Below, piece after piece: positions 29,450-43,224 of a stretch of DNA of 64,000 nucleotides. Both the position numbers and the translations under genes were made by a program. Position 1 is the stretch's first letter. Every line of letters begins with the position of its first letter. The notes under the pieces were generated by a model. It was given only the letters and a program-made list of their open reading frames with translations, was not told the origin of the DNA and searched no databases. The stretch spans positions 310,001 through 374,000 of the forward strand of contig JAVTVY010006840.1 in the NCBI GenBank assembly GCA_036873755.1. Direction: 5' to 3'. Source of the DNA: Hanleya hanleyi. Its lineage: Eukaryota; Mollusca; Polyplacophora; Lepidopleurida; Hanleyidae.

Positions 29450-31020
29450 TAAAAGTGAATGTTTCAATTGACCCAAAAGTCTTTTGAACACGAAGTTACA
29501 CAAAATGTTTTCCTGAGTAGCAGATCAATCTCAAATTTCAATTCAAAATATTATCTCCTTGTTAGACGAAGTTTTAAAGAAGTTTGAATAAACGGATCAT
29601 AATATCAAGCCGACACGTAAGTATTTCACATATATTAACAGAATCCAGTTTCCATTGTGGCTAAGCTGGAACTTCGGACATAATAAACCAATCCAATAAA
29701 CTAATGAAATGCTTAACAGATACACATAAATGAGTGTGCTCTGTATGTGGTCATTCCGTATTTGCTGCCCCTTATTGATTAGTGACCACAGCTGTTGGCT
29801 AGTCATAAATCATGGAGAGCAGCTCTCAGTTTTGTATTCTGATTGACTACCCATTTATATAAATCACCTCGAATAAATCGAATTCATAGGTTTGTGGCTC
29901 CACAGAAGTCACAAAAGCCACATATAATTTGCTAATTAAGACGATGTTCGGCGTTTCCGCTCAGGAGTCTTTTATGGAAAACTAAACTCCAGGTGCGGGC
30001 AAGTACAAACATTAATATCTGGAAGTTGTCAATACCCCATCAAACACTAAATCACAAGAATGGATATACGAAAACGAGAGATGTCTTTAATAGGAGAATT
30101 GAAGATGGAGACAGTTGAAAATGCCCTTATGCACTCCAGCTTCTCATAGAATATTGTCCAAGTTCCAGTGTTTCATTGGACATGCGAACAAATTCTTAGA
30201 AACTGACGACAGTCAAGCTAATATTTATGCAGGAGGAATATTCAGTATCCTTGAAAAGAACGAATTAGCAGGTTAAGACGATTCCGCTCTCTAAAATGGA
30301 TAGATTCCTTCCTTTTGATTCCTTCTTAATCAATGCTTCAAAACTTTAGAAGCTTTAATTTATCTATTGTTTCATTTCCTAAAATTAATTTGCCATAAGA
30401 ATAAACAGTTAATGTTGTTTAAGGATACTGATCCCACCTGCAGAAACTTTTATACACCCTATACAATTTGTCTTCATACAGTTAAAAAAAACTATGCCTT
30501 ATAGCTGTGGTAATGTATATATTTTTTTGAAAGCGCATTTTCTAACGATTTCGAATAAATAAATTTGTTCACTGTAAATCTGTAGGTTGTGAAGGATATT
30601 CTAATTAAAAAAAAATAATTTAAACAAATGAGCCTTCTTTTTTAAATGGCTATTTTCAAAAAGTATTCACCTTATAGTCACTAACATCATTATTTCATGT
30701 AGGAGACAACTCCAACAGAAAGTCCGTGTCCCAGTTTGTCAATTTTGGTCTAGTTCTTAATTTATTGACATTTAATTGAACTCCAAAGTTCAAAACTGTG
30801 AGATGCTCAATTTTGTAAAGAATATTCAATTAAATTCCAATAAAATGAAAACTAGACCAAAATTGATAAAACTTGTCTTGAAATAAATGTATTTACCACA
30901 AAGTAGACTTTCATATATAATCAAACACAATGGAAATATATACACACAACGAAAGAGCAACTTCCACGCAGTTTTCCGCTGGTATTACCTATACCTAAAA
31001 TGACAGTATATATAACAGCA
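29450..31020. other. No gene seen; one fold-back
   Basis: AT-rich. An inverted pair at about 30738-30868 faces CAATTTTGGTCTAGTT to its complement. Nothing else recognisable. Confidence 0.45.
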
Positions 31021-31394
31021 GAAGGTCAGGGGCTATCTCATGGCCATATTGCCTAGGTGGTATAATAAAACACCCAGACAATGTATCGGAAATTTACGCA
31101 CCAGTACGCACTACCGCTAATGGATCTTGGATTTTGTTGTTGATATCTTGGTTAGCCAGGCCGCCAGGACATAATTCTCACAGCATCAGCTTGTATACCT
31201 CCTACTGTTAGATATACCCTCTGATTGCACTGGGGTTGACTATCGGCGCAGTTTTTCTGCGCATGGTTCTCGGCCAATCACCATCGGCCGCTTGAAAACT
31301 GAGCGGATTGGGCTCAGCTTGTCACACCTGAACAATGTGCTGTACGATATGTTCTTGTGTAATGTAACATAAACTATACTGGATACATTTCCAA

Positions 31395-32300
31395 GAGAGA
31401 GAGAGAGAGAGAGAATTAAGGTGTAATGTCGCGTTCAGCAATATAGCGACGATCAAACAAAATTCTAAGTATTCTAACAAAAACAAGTCAACAACCCAGC
31501 AATCCAGATGTAATCAACACAACACACCAAAAGACATGCACATACATTAAAACTTATGCAACAAACTGATTTCTTTGAAACAACCTAAAACACAGTCTTC
31601 TTTTACTCGACTAAAAAGATCTTCTAAAGTAGCTGCTTGATAAAAAGAATCTTTTACAATCTTGAAACCTATACAGTCGATACGAATATGTTTCACTGTC
31701 AGATCTTCGTGGCACGGTATACACCTTGGGGCTGGTTCTTTTTTAGTAAATGTTCTTGAGTTAATCAGGTATGGCCAAGTCTTCATCGCCTGATCATGGC
31801 TTGATCGAAACGTTTCTGGCTACTCAGATGAATATATCCTACAGTTTTTTTCTTTCTCACATAAGCACAGATAGAGGGTCTGGAATCGCTATATGGGATT
31901 CCAACAGGATCAACCTCATTAAGCCTTAGCCATTTCATCAGCTTCATTATTTTCTTTGATGCCAACGTGGCTAGGCAACCAGCAAAACACATCAATCTGT
32001 TGATGAAATCTACGATCATATAATTGTAGAATGTTGAAAATGGTGGGGTGAGTTCAATTTCCACTCTCAATCGCTTGAAGGCATGACAGTGAATCTGAGA
32101 ATATGACATATTTTCCTCCAATTGTAGAACCAATACATTCTAAAGCTAACAATAAAGCTTTGGCTTCGGCAGTGAAAATCGACGTTTTACCTGGCAATCC
32201 ACAGTTTCAGAACTGTGTCGCTCAAAATCTAAACAGACCGAATGCGCATGTGCGCCGCGTTATTTTGCACAGTGCAGCCAGAGGGTGTTACACCGACAGA
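31395..32300 (-). pseudogene. Non-LTR retrotransposon 3' part with RNase H remnant
   Basis: Reading on the minus strand: an RNase H-like region with several frame breaks (CHAFKRLRVEI, then a cysteine- and basic-rich tail TKKEPAPRCIPCHEDLTVKH that is shared with the copies at 37.6 and 50.3 kb), followed by a 3' UTR ending at the GA repeat at 31395-31414. Dead fragment. Confidence 0.75.
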
Positions 32301-32349
32301 TTAGGAGGTTACAAACTCTGACAATGGGAGAATGCCAGGATATATGTAG

Positions 32350-33190
32350 TATTCTAACCTTCTGTGTTATGCGTGTCGTGTTGTAAATAGGGTAAATTTT
32401 CACATAGCAACGGGTTTTGCAAGAATACAAAATACTGCCTCGTGAAACAGCTCATCACGGTCGAGGGAGAGTGCGTTTACCTCCCCCCGCAATAACACAG
32501 TAACATTCTTTCCGTGATACACTGAATGAGTGCAAAGCCACTCGATATCTGAACCATTCCATTGTCAGCCCTAAACTGCCCGCTAGTCTGTATGAGAAAA
32601 AATATATAATATAACTTCGCTCTTCTTAGCCCTTCGCCCACAAATGCAGACAAACGCGAGCCTGCTCGTGTTGGAATGTCCCGGTACCGTAACCATGGCA
32701 AGCACGTGACATGTAGGTCAACTTCTATACACGCTGGGGAACACCACCTCCAGCTCATTAGTTCTCATATTTCTGTGGTTAATCTTGGGCAAGAAATAGG
32801 TATAAAAAATCAGTAAAAAATCAATAAAATATTTTATTTCTTATCTCTGCACTGAAAGAATCAGTTGTTTTGCACGATATATTTTTATGGCAAGCCAGGC
32901 AACACTGCTTGTATTTGCGGCGGGGGTAAAATGTACCAGCCGCGCTCAGAGAGAATCAGTTTTGCGCATTTGTTGATTATTTCTACATTCAAATATTATC
33001 TCCTGGTTAGAATTGGATTCAAAACCTTCGTATCGGCATTTGTTGTGTAATAATTTACCGCTGGGACGTCTTTCATCCCTCGTCAAAATCCCTCGATTGC
33101 TGCGCAATCTCGGGGTTTTGAGTCGGGATGAAAGACGTCCCAGCGGTAAATTATTACACAACAAATACCTCTATGTCGGTTGTGAACCCC
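32350..33190. mobile_element. Insertion present in block B only
   Basis: Sequence in block B between ATATGTAGTA and ACTAGAAAATACAC, which are adjacent in block C (38370-38392). It contains a palindrome at 33041-33163. No transposase domain. It could equally be a deletion in C. Confidence 0.5.
33041..33163. repeat. Long near-perfect palindrome
   Basis: Arms of about 57 bp from TGTTGTGTAATAATTTACCG to the mirrored end, with CCGCTGGGACGTCTTTCATC in the stem and a short GC-rich loop. Weak inverted similarity extends about 17 bp outside on each side. Confidence 0.9.
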
Positions 33191-34924
33191 TAACTAGAAA
33201 ATACACTTTGACAAACAATTACAGACAAAGGTTTTTGATATCGGTCGCGTCCAGTCAAGGTGGTTCGTGCACCTGGCCACGAAGTAGCAAGCTTCTAGTT
33301 GAAAGGAGTTGTTATAATTATTTTTTCTTCGGTTCTATACTGATATGGGCATCGAGAATTTATCTAATGTCAAAAATGTCTTGACAGTATTAAATCGGAC
33401 GAGACTCGATCAGTCTCGATCACAGTCTTATTCCATCCTCGGTTCTCTGAGCTTCCTTTACTGTTATGGGCTCCGAAGATTTATCTAATGTCAATATTCT
33501 TGACAGTATTAAATTAGACGAGACTCGATCAAGACAGCAAGTAATTTGAGTGCGATACAGAAATAACTGGGCGCTGCAGGCAGAGAAAGAATCCGAAGTT
33601 TGCATATGTCACTTTGGTGTGCACACAACCAGATATATAAATATTGTCCTCTGTGTGTGCACAAACTCAAAATGTACTGACGTGCAGAGCATGTTTCTGT
33701 TGGGCAATATTTATTCTGCTAATAATCGGATGACTCAAGTGGCCTGGGAATACCACATGTGTTGTTTAATCCGGATATTCTGAAACAAAATACATAACTC
33801 ATTCGGTGCTGTTGGGCGCTATGTTCTTGGGAAGAACATGTCAATGATGCAGCAATATAGAGGGATGTTCCTGTCGTGGAATCCTAGCGTAAATTCTCCA
33901 CTATATTAGATCAGGGTGAGGTGGTCGAATGACCTAGAGCGCCTGTTACTGTTGATGAGTTGGGCATGGTGCTATATTTTAGTGAAGGCGTATACGAATA
34001 TCATGAGGTCACCCGCCCAGTTTCCGTGCAATTGGTTTACGAAGTGCTAACTACAATATCAAGTTAATTTGGATTAAAGATTTCCATTTTGTCCTTGAAA
34101 ATCCATCTATATGTATTTCGCAAAGTGGTCATATAACTAATGAGAAATTTGTTTATTCTCATCACCTTAGATACAAAGGTACAGAGTAATGAAATATAAA
34201 TCAGAAAAAGCATATTTTCAGTGACGGGGAATTTAAATTCCGCTGGCGGAGCCCGTAGTGTACCTTTACAAACAATTCTATCCACACAATATCTTTTACG
34301 CTTCATTTTAAATATTTCGCAATATTACTTTGTATTGATTTCTTTTTTATTGCTCACTAAACATGACAATATTAACGCATCTGGATTATTACAGTATTTT
34401 CTTGTTAATAATTCCTCTTGTACCATTCTGAAATATGTATACAGGCAAGTAATGAAACTCGTCACCAATGACATTTAAATTACAATGTTTGCAAACTCTC
34501 GTTTATATCTATATTATTAAATCGTCCAATATTTATCTGCAATCGTAATGCCACTCACGTAATGAGACGTGAATTTCACTATCAAAGCGAGGCACTGCGA
34601 GAAGATTTGGGAGATTACATTTCTGTTATATCGCAGATGTGTACTTTATTTCATGTATATCGCCGAAATCAACAATGCTTCTACAATATAGTCGACAGTG
34701 GTTTGCAGCTTAAAGCTGAACACCACACATAAAAAGTGAACTAAAATAATATGACAATTCCACTCACCTGTGTAGTCCATGCCAAAATACCCGTCGGATA
34801 ATTTCCCTAGGAGGAGCTTCTGCTAGCTCTCAACTCACGACGCCATACGTTCCATTTTCTGTTTCACCAGTTTCCAGCTTCTACCCTTATAAAAGGTACG
34901 AAGGCTTCTATGGGATATAGTTCA

Positions 34925-35160
34925 CGTAAGAAGCGATACGGATTTGATAATTTTGGAATATCATGATGTCTTGCTGGAATCATTGAAAACTGTTGACCGC
35001 ATCTGTCTTGCAGAAAGTTAGCATAGTTTATGTATACTATGATTTATCCTTTTAATTTGGTGCTAATGACATTTGGATTACGGACTCGGAAATTCTTTAA
35101 TGGACGACGGCTGAATATTGAATGACGGACAAGACACTTGTATTTTCAACATGAAATAAC
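34925..35160 (+). repeat. Dispersed repeat R (copy 2)
   Basis: GCGATACGGATTTGATA, ATCATGATGTCTTGCTGG and TTCTTTAATGGACGACGGCT blocks as in the other copies; part of block B. Confidence 0.75.
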
Positions 35161-35744
35161 ATGTTAGCAAATGGAAGAATGACCGACCACTTGTCCATTT
35201 GCCACTTTTTGAAATCCTATAAATTCACGTCATGTCTTCTTACATGACCGATATGCCTTCCAGGGAATGCCGCATTATAGATTTACAAGTCGCACGGAGA
35301 AGAGATCTCGCAGCTTAGGATTCCGCGCGTTTGAAACTGGCCAATTCGAATACATATAATCACGAATTATATCAAACCCACTGACATATGTATGATATAA
35401 AACTTGCCAACAGCAAAAATTCTGATTTTTCCATTTCGCCTAAAGATCCACTCGATCCATGAAAGGCTTAGCATGGGTGACAGTCATTCAGTTCATACAC
35501 ACAATACAGATTGCGCATGTTTGCTACTGTTATCTTCATAGTTCAATTTGGCAGTGAACCATCTCCAGCATCCAGAGTGTATGCTAATATCCATACTACC
35601 GATTTCTTCGTAGATTTCCCAGTTCACGGCTAACATCAACCACCTCGCTGGGGGTCTAATAGTACCCCAGCCACCAGTCTGATTTTTGAACCGGATTCGG
35701 GGCCTTCGCGCACATCACCGGAAGTGACATCATATATAGTAAAA

Positions 35745-35975
35745 TAGATATTTGGCGAATATTTCGATTACTTTTCAAGTCTGCATAATACCTCCGTTGA
35801 CCTAGCGTTGAAAAGAATTATCTGGAGATTATTTTCCCTATTTATCTGGACAGAGCATATGAAAAGTAGTTCGCTCATGTGCAAAACTGAAGGAGTTGTT
35901 CGGCCGGGTTCAAACTGAACGGTGCGTACGTGGGTTTTCCCCTATACGCCATAGCAGCGTAGAAGTCTTAAGAAC
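35745..35975 (-). repeat. Dispersed repeat, inverted partner of 10.26-10.48 kb
   Basis: Reverse complement of the block at 10260-10475, including CGATTACTTTTCAAGTCTGC and GGTTCAAACTGAACGG-like sequence. It lies where blocks B and C differ. Confidence 0.65.
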
Positions 35976-36179
35976 CATTGTTTTTTATAATTATATTCGC
36001 CAATTTACATTGTTTGTTCAAATAGGTGTCATATTCACATTCAGCAAGGTTTGGGGAACATTTTGTTATATGATATTGGCTACCAACTGTATTGCCTATT
36101 TAGTAATCAGATCCCCTGTAGTTCTACGAAAAATGGTAGCTGAACATATATCACCTCCTTAATACCTTATAATCCAACA

Positions 36180-36420
36180 CATTAAAACATACACATTAAA
36201 ACTTATGCAACACACCGATTTCTCTCAAATAACCTAAGATACAGTCTTCTTTCACCCGACTAAAAGATCTTTCAAAGTAGCCGCTCGATAAAAAGAATCT
36301 CTTACAAAATCTTAAAATCTAAACAGTCGATGCATGGAATACACCTTGGAAATGGCTCCTTTTTTTTACTAAATGTTCGTGAGTTAATCGTGTATGACCG
36401 ATGAGTGATGTCCAGTGAAA
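36180..36420 (-). pseudogene. Retrotransposon 3' fragment
   Basis: ACTTATGCAACA, TCTTCTTTCACCCGACTAAA and TCGATAAAAAGAATC blocks, as in the 3' part of the RNase H-bearing element; partner of 42140-42360. Confidence 0.65.
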
Positions 36421-37374
36421 GTGATGTCGTAGTGCATATTTTAAGTTTTTATTGATAACATGTTTGATCAACCTTCAAACAGGGTTGGCTCCGGCGCTCG
36501 TGATGCCATGTCGATCGACCCTGCCATCATTCACTTTACCAAAACATCATTTCACAAAACCTAAATCTTACCAGCCAAAGTCCTCATCAACATATTAAAT
36601 ACTAAGACAGATTTTTCAGATGTGAATGTGCGTGAGCATTCCTTCCCGAAAAACAAGCATTGCTCGCTTTTTTTTAAACAAACGACCGTTAGCTTTGATG
36701 TAATGACGTTGTTGTAAAGAGGGACCAGTTATTTCATTATTCACCGATTGTATGTTCTATTTTGTCTGCGGAATCTCACAAATGCGCTCTACATGTATTT
36801 GATTAATTCTGGTTGATTCAAGTTGAGGTATCATATTTTTGCTACAGGAGAAAACCCTTCGTGAAAATGCCCAAAAATACCAAAATAAGCCCAGGAGCAC
36901 ATTTTGATCAATCATATCTCCATTTTTATTCAACTGAACATCTCAGTTTTTTTCGAAGGGGGTATTTTAGTATGTAAACTTCAAGAAAAATCTGATACGG
37001 CAGGTTTTGGAGTGGGGAAAAAATCGGGTTTATCACCATCACATACAAAGGAGTTTTTCGTATATAAACGTCACATATACTTTACGCACCAATACGCAAT
37101 ACCGCTAACGGATCTTGGCTTTTGTTGATGACGATATCTCATTATTCTGGTTAGCCGGCCGCCAGGATATATTTCTCACTGCATCCGCACTGAGACTGAA
37201 ATATCGGCGCAGTTTTTCTGTGCATGGTTCTCGGCCAATCACCATCGGTCGCTAGTAAACCGAGGGGAATGGGCTGAGCATATCACACCTAAACAAGATG
37301 CTGTACGGTGTGTTCTTGTGTAATAATGTAACATAAAACTTGTTAATTCTTTTACAAGATATACTGGATATATT

Positions 37375-37379
<5 letters not shown>

Positions 37380-37417
<38 letters not shown>

Positions 37418-38345
37418 CAAGGTTTAATGTCGCGTTCAGCGATATAGCGACGAGCAAACAAAATTGGTATTCTAACAAAAACTCAGCAATCCAGAAGTAA
37501 TCAACACAACACACCAAAAGACACTACAACTTATGCAACAAACCGATTTCTTTCAAAAACATAAAATACAGTCTTCTTTTACTCGACCAAAAAGATCTTC
37601 TAAAGTAGCTGCTTGATAAAAAGAATCTGTTACAATCTTGAATTCTATACAGTCGATCAGAATATGTTTCGCTGTGATATCTTCATGACATGGAATACAC
37701 ATTGGGACTGATTCTTCTTTAGTAAACGTTGGTGAGATAATCAGGTATGACTGATTCTTTATCGCTTGATCGAAACGTTTCTGGCTACTCAGTTGAATAT
37801 ATCCTACAGTTTTTTTAAAAGTCTGTTATTATCCACAGAATCCCATTAAGACTGAAACAGCTTTCTCACATATAAGCACAGATAGAGGGTCTGAAATCGC
37901 TACATGGGATTGCGAAAGGATCAACATCATTTTCTAGCTCTGCCTTAGCCATTTCATCAGCTTCAGTATTTCCTTTGATGCCAGCATGGATAGGCAACCA
38001 ACAAAAGACAACATCAATCTGTAGATGAAATATACGATCATATAATTGTAGAATGTTCAAAATGGTGGGGTGAGTTGAATTTCCACTCTCATTCGCTTGA
38101 AGGCATGACAGTGAATCTGAGAATATGACATATTTTCCTCCAATTGTAGAACCAATACATTCTAAAGCTAACAATAAAGCTTTGGCTTCGGCAGTGAAAA
38201 TCGACCTTTTACCTGGCAATCGACAGGTTCTAGTTTCAGAACTGTGTCGCTCAAAATCTAAACAGACCGAATGCGCATGTGCGCCGCGTTATTCTGCAGA
38301 GTGCAGCCAGAGGGTGTTACACCGACAGATTAGGAGGTTACAAAC
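37380..38345 (-). pseudogene. Non-LTR retrotransposon 3' part with RNase H
   Basis: On the minus strand, a 117-residue frame (37866-38219) carries RNase H features: an acidic FTAEAKALLLALECI motif, FSDSLSCLQA, and CWLPIHAGIKGNTEADEMAK, i.e. the D-E-D and final H/D motifs of RNase HI, although HAG replaces the usual HVG/HIG. The frame stops near the end of the domain. The 3' UTR runs to the (GA)n tract at 37380-37413. This is the best preserved RNase H in the window. Confidence 0.8.
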
Positions 38346-40194
38346 TCTGGCAATGGGAGAAGGCCAGGATATATGTAGTACTAGAAAATACACTTTGACA
38401 AACAATTACAGACAATGTGATTTGATATCGGTCGCGTCCCATCAAGGTGGTTCGTGCACCTGGCCACGAAGTAGCAAGCTTCTAGTTGAAAGGAGTTGTT
38501 GTAATTATTTTTTCTTCGGTTCTATACTGATATGGGCATCGAGAATTTATCTAATGTCAAAAATGTCTTGACAGTATTAAATCGGACGAGACTCGATCAG
38601 TCTCGATCACAGTCTTATTTCATCCTCGGTTCTCTGAGCTTCCTTTACTGCTATGGGCTCCGAAGATTTATCTAATGTCAATATTCTTGACAGCATTAAA
38701 TTGGACGAGACTCGATCAAGACAGCAAGTAATTTGAGTGCGATACAGAAATAACTGGGCGCTGCAGGCAGAGAAAGAATCCGAAGTTTGTATCTGTCATT
38801 TTGGCATGTTTGGTGTGCACACAACCAGGTATATAAATATTGTCGTACAAAATGGGTCTCTGTGTGTGCACTAAATCAAAATGTTCTGACGTGCAGAGCA
38901 GATCATGTCACGTATCATGTTTCTGTTGGGCAATATTTATTCCACTAATAATCCGGTGACTCAGGTAACCCGGGAATACCTGCGTCACACCATGCCTATG
39001 CGTGGTGTGAATAATAGCACATGTGTTGCTTAATCCGGATATTCTGAAACAAAATACATAACTCATTCGGTGCTTTTGGGCAAGAGCATGTCAATGATGC
39101 AGCAATATAGAGGGATGTTCCTGTCGTGGAATCCTAGCGTAAATTTTCCACTATATTAGAGGAGGGTGAGGTGGTCGAATGTCCTAGACCGCATGTTAGT
39201 GTTGTTGAGTTGGCCATGGTGCTATATTCTAGTGAAGGCGTATACGGATATCATGAGATCACCCACCCAGTACCCGTGCGATTGGTTTACCAAGTGCTAT
39301 AAAATATAACCCATAACTTTAATAAATATCAAGTTAATTTGGATTAAAGATTTCAATTTTTTTCTCTAAAAATAAATCCATTTCGTACAGTGGTCACACA
39401 AGTATTGAGTAAGTTGTTGTTTATTCGCATCACCTTAGATACAAATGTACATAGTAATAAAATATAAATCAGAAACAGCATATTTTCAGTGACGGGGAAT
39501 TTAAATTCCGCTGGCGGAGACCGTAGTTTACCTTTGCACAACAATTCTATCTACACAATATATTTCACGCTATATACTTTTTAAATATTTCGCAATATTA
39601 CTTTGTATTGATTTCTTTTTTACTGCTCACTAAACATGACAATATTAACGCATCTGGATTATTACAGTATTTTCTTGGTAATAATTCCTCTTGAACCATT
39701 CTGAAATATGTACATACAAGCAAGTAATGAAACTCGTCACCCATGACATTTAAATTAAAATATTTGTAAACTCCCTCGTTTACATCTACATTATTAAATC
39801 GTCCAATATTTATCTGCAATCGTAATGCCACTCAAGTAATGAGACGTGAATTTCACCATCAAAGCGCGGCACTGCGAAAGTATTTGGGAGATTACATTTC
39901 TGTTATATCGCAGATGTGTACTTTATTTCATGTATATCGGCGAAATCAACAATGCTTTTACAATATAGTCGACGGTGGTCTGCAGCTGAACACCACACAT
40001 AAAAAGTGAACTAAAATAATATGGCAATTCCACTCACCTGTGTAGTCCATGCCAAAATACCCATCGGATAATTTCCGTAGGAGGAACTTCTGCTAGCTCT
40101 CAACTTACGACGCCATACGTGCCATTTTCTGTTTCACCATTTTTCAGCTTCTACCCTTATAAAAGGTACGAAGGCTTCTATGGTATATAGTTCA

Positions 40195-40420
40195 CGTAAG
40201 AAGCGATACGGATTTGATATTTTTGGAGCATCATGATGTCTTGCTGAAATAATTGAAAACTGTTGACCGCTTCTGTCTTGCAGAAAATTAGCCTAGTTTA
40301 TGTATACTATGATTTATCCTTTTAATTTGGTGCTAATGACATTTGGATTACGGACACGGAAATTCTTTAATGGGCGACGGCTGAATATTGAACGACGGGC
40401 AAGACATGCACTTGTATTTT
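40195..40420 (+). repeat. Dispersed repeat R (copy 3)
   Basis: Block C counterpart of the copy at 34925. Confidence 0.75.
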
Positions 40421-41019
40421 GAACATGAAATAACATGTTAGCAAATGGAAGAATGACCGACCACTTGCCCATTTGCCACTTTTTGAAATGCTGTAAATTC
40501 ACGTCATGTCGTCTTACATGGCAGATATGGCTTCCAGGGAATGCCTCATTATAGATTTACAAGTCGCACGGAGAAGAGACCTCGCAGCTTAGGTTTCCGC
40601 ACGTTTGAAAATGGTCAATTCGAATATAAAAACTCGTGAATTATATCAAACCCACTGACATATGTATGATATAAAACTTCCCAACAGCAAAAATTCTGAT
40701 ATATCCATTACGCCTAAAGATCCACTCGATCCATGAAAGGCTTGGGTGACAGTCATTCAGTTCATACACACAATACAGATTGCGCGTGTTTGCTACTGTT
40801 ATATTCATAGTTCAATTTGGCAGTGAACTGTCTCCAGCATCTAGGGTGTATGGCAATATCGATATTACCGATTTCTTCGTAGATTTCCCAGTTTACGACT
40901 AATATTTTGACCTCCATATAAGCCTTCATTGAATCAGTATGTTTAGTGTGAACTCGATAAACTGGCTTTGTGATCGTTGAACTGGAAAGTCTACCACGTG
41001 CTCGATATACCGATATATA

Positions 41020-41105
41020 CCATGGACTGAGAAAGAGAATTACGGTTTGACATCGCGTTAAGCAATATTTCAGCTTTTCAACGACGATCAAACAAAATTC
41101 TAAGT
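41020..41105 (-). repeat. Retrotransposon 3' tip next to GA-rich tract
   Basis: GAGAAAGAGAATTACGGTTT then ACATCGCG and CGACGATCAAACAAAATTCT, the same 3' tip as at 31395 and 37380. Confidence 0.6.
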
Positions 41106-42139
41106 ATTCAAGTAAAGGGGGTGATATATGTTCAGCTACCTTTTTTCATAGAATCACAGGTGATCTGATTGCTAAATAGGCAATATAGTTGGTGGCTAAC
41201 ATCATGTACCAAACTGTTCCTCAAACCTTGCTGAAAGTGAATATGACACCCCTTTAAACGAACAATGTAAACTGAAGGATATAATTACAGTAACAAAGCA
41301 CTTCGGCACTGGCAGCAGAAGTCAATGAAAAATAAACACACACTATCAAAAACTAATCCTAAAATTTTTATAAAGTCACTGCAACAACAAAGACTATGTC
41401 AAAAAGAATTCATTGGAAAGTATTTTTAAAAGATTTTTTATAATTAACTATGTCAACATAATTGCCAAAGGCAATGATAATCCGTGTCAGCCAATATGAA
41501 GGACAGTTCAAAGCTGTGTGAAGTTACCCAAGACAGGTGTGTTTCACACCCCTGTCACTAACCTGTGTTAGTTTGAAAAGCTTATGCATCTAAACCAGAT
41601 TGTGCAGTCAGTAAGGGAAATGCCTAGGATTCTTTCTATTCAATCCCCAACTGCCTATTGTGGTCCATTCATTCACAGCCTGTTCTGATTGTGCCTGGTT
41701 CTAAAAGAAGCTGCATTCTTAATTGCCAATTGACACATATCTGCGATTTGACCCACATGTCAGGCACACAACATTTCTAAACTAAGGCAATTACTGATAA
41801 AGTAAAAGAAATATTTAAAAATACTTCCCAAATCAATTTTCATATCTAACATAGTCTTGGTTGTAGAACATACTATACAGAATTTTCTTAACTGCTTTTC
41901 AATATTGTGTGCTTAATATTTATCTACTTCTGCTGGCAGTCCTAAGAACCATTGTTTTATAATTATATTCTCCAATTTACATTGTTTATTAAAATTATAG
42001 TGTCACATTCACATTCAACAAGGTTTGGGGAACATTTTGGTATATGATATTGGCCACCAACTGTATTGCCTATTTAGTATCAAATCATCTGTTGTTCTAT
42101 GCAAAAAGGTAGCTGAACATATATCACTCCCTTAATAGC

Positions 42140-42360
42140 TTATAATCCAACACATTAAAACTTATGCAACAAAGCGATTTCTCTCAAATAACCTAAGATA
42201 CAGACTTCTTTCACCCGACTAAAAAGATCTTTCGAAGTAGCCGCTCGATAAAAAGAATCTCTCACAAAATCTTAAAATCTATACAGTCGATAAGAATATG
42301 TCTCACTGTGAGATCACTCTTTTTTTTACTAAATGTTCGTGAGTTAATCGTGTATGGCCG
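42140..42360 (-). pseudogene. Retrotransposon 3' fragment
   Basis: Block C counterpart of 36180-36420. Confidence 0.65.
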
Positions 42361-43112
42361 ATGAGTGATGTCCAGTGAAAGTGATGTCGTAATTTTAAGC
42401 TTTTATTGATCACGTTCGATCAACCTCCAAACAGGGTTGGGTTCGGCGCCCGTTATACCATGTCGATCGACCCTGCCATCATTCACTTTACCAAAACATC
42501 ATTTCACAAAACCTAAATCTTACCAGCCAAACTCCTCATCAACATACTAAATACTAAGACAGATTTTTCATATGTGAATGTGCGTAAGCATTCCATTCCG
42601 AAAAACAAGCATTGCTCGCGTTTTTTCTAAACAAACGACCGAGCTTTGATGTAATGACGTTGTGTTAAAGAGGTGAACAGTTATTTCATTATTCACCGAT
42701 TGTTTGTTTTATTTTGTCTGCGGTATCTCACAAATGCGCTGTACATGTATTTGATTAATTCTGGTTGATTCAAGTTGTTGCGATTCAGAGCAGTTCGGAT
42801 AATCTCGCACTTTTAATCTCCGTAAAAGGCTACATGGCTTGGTGAAGACCCAAACTCACGTTCGGTTATTCCCGTATTGGCGGAACGTAGTCTCTCTTAT
42901 AGAATATGCCACCCGTGGGGAGCGTATGGCGATCACGTAGTAAGCCAGCTACGAAACAGTGGCTTTGATAATCGAGTGATTCGGTCGCATTTTATTGTGA
43001 AACGAAGTTAACTTCAACCATATGAACATAATACATTCAAATTATACAAAAGTTTATTGATGTTTAGTTGAATAATAGCAATCTAGACCCAGAACTCACC
43101 AGCTGCGCTAAC

Positions 43113-43224
43113 AATCTCACTTTCGGCTATTTCCGTATTGGCGGTCACTTTCGCAGCTAGCGAGTTTCGGGGCTAGATTCCAGCGCTAAGTTCCGCCAAT
43201 ACGGAAATAGCCGAACGTGAGACT
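43113..43224. repeat. Hairpin element
   Basis: Arms TTCGGCTATTTCCGTATTGG and complement, 32 bp each, 48 bp apart. A third copy of the arm lies at about 42855-42885. Confidence 0.75.

Larger units (their letters stand above)
31020..36840 (+). repeat. Duplicated block B
   Basis: Matches block C (37075-42800) in the same orientation over most of its length. Block B has about 840 bp (32350-33190) not present in C; C has about 700 bp extra near 41.1-41.9 kb. The block includes a retrotransposon fragment, dispersed repeat R and a second 3' retrotransposon fragment. Confidence 0.85.
37075..42800 (+). repeat. Duplicated block C
   Basis: Tandem partner of block B; many stretches of more than 50 bp match exactly. 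Together with B it makes an ~11.7 kb direct tandem duplication, separated by about 230 bp. Confidence 0.85.
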
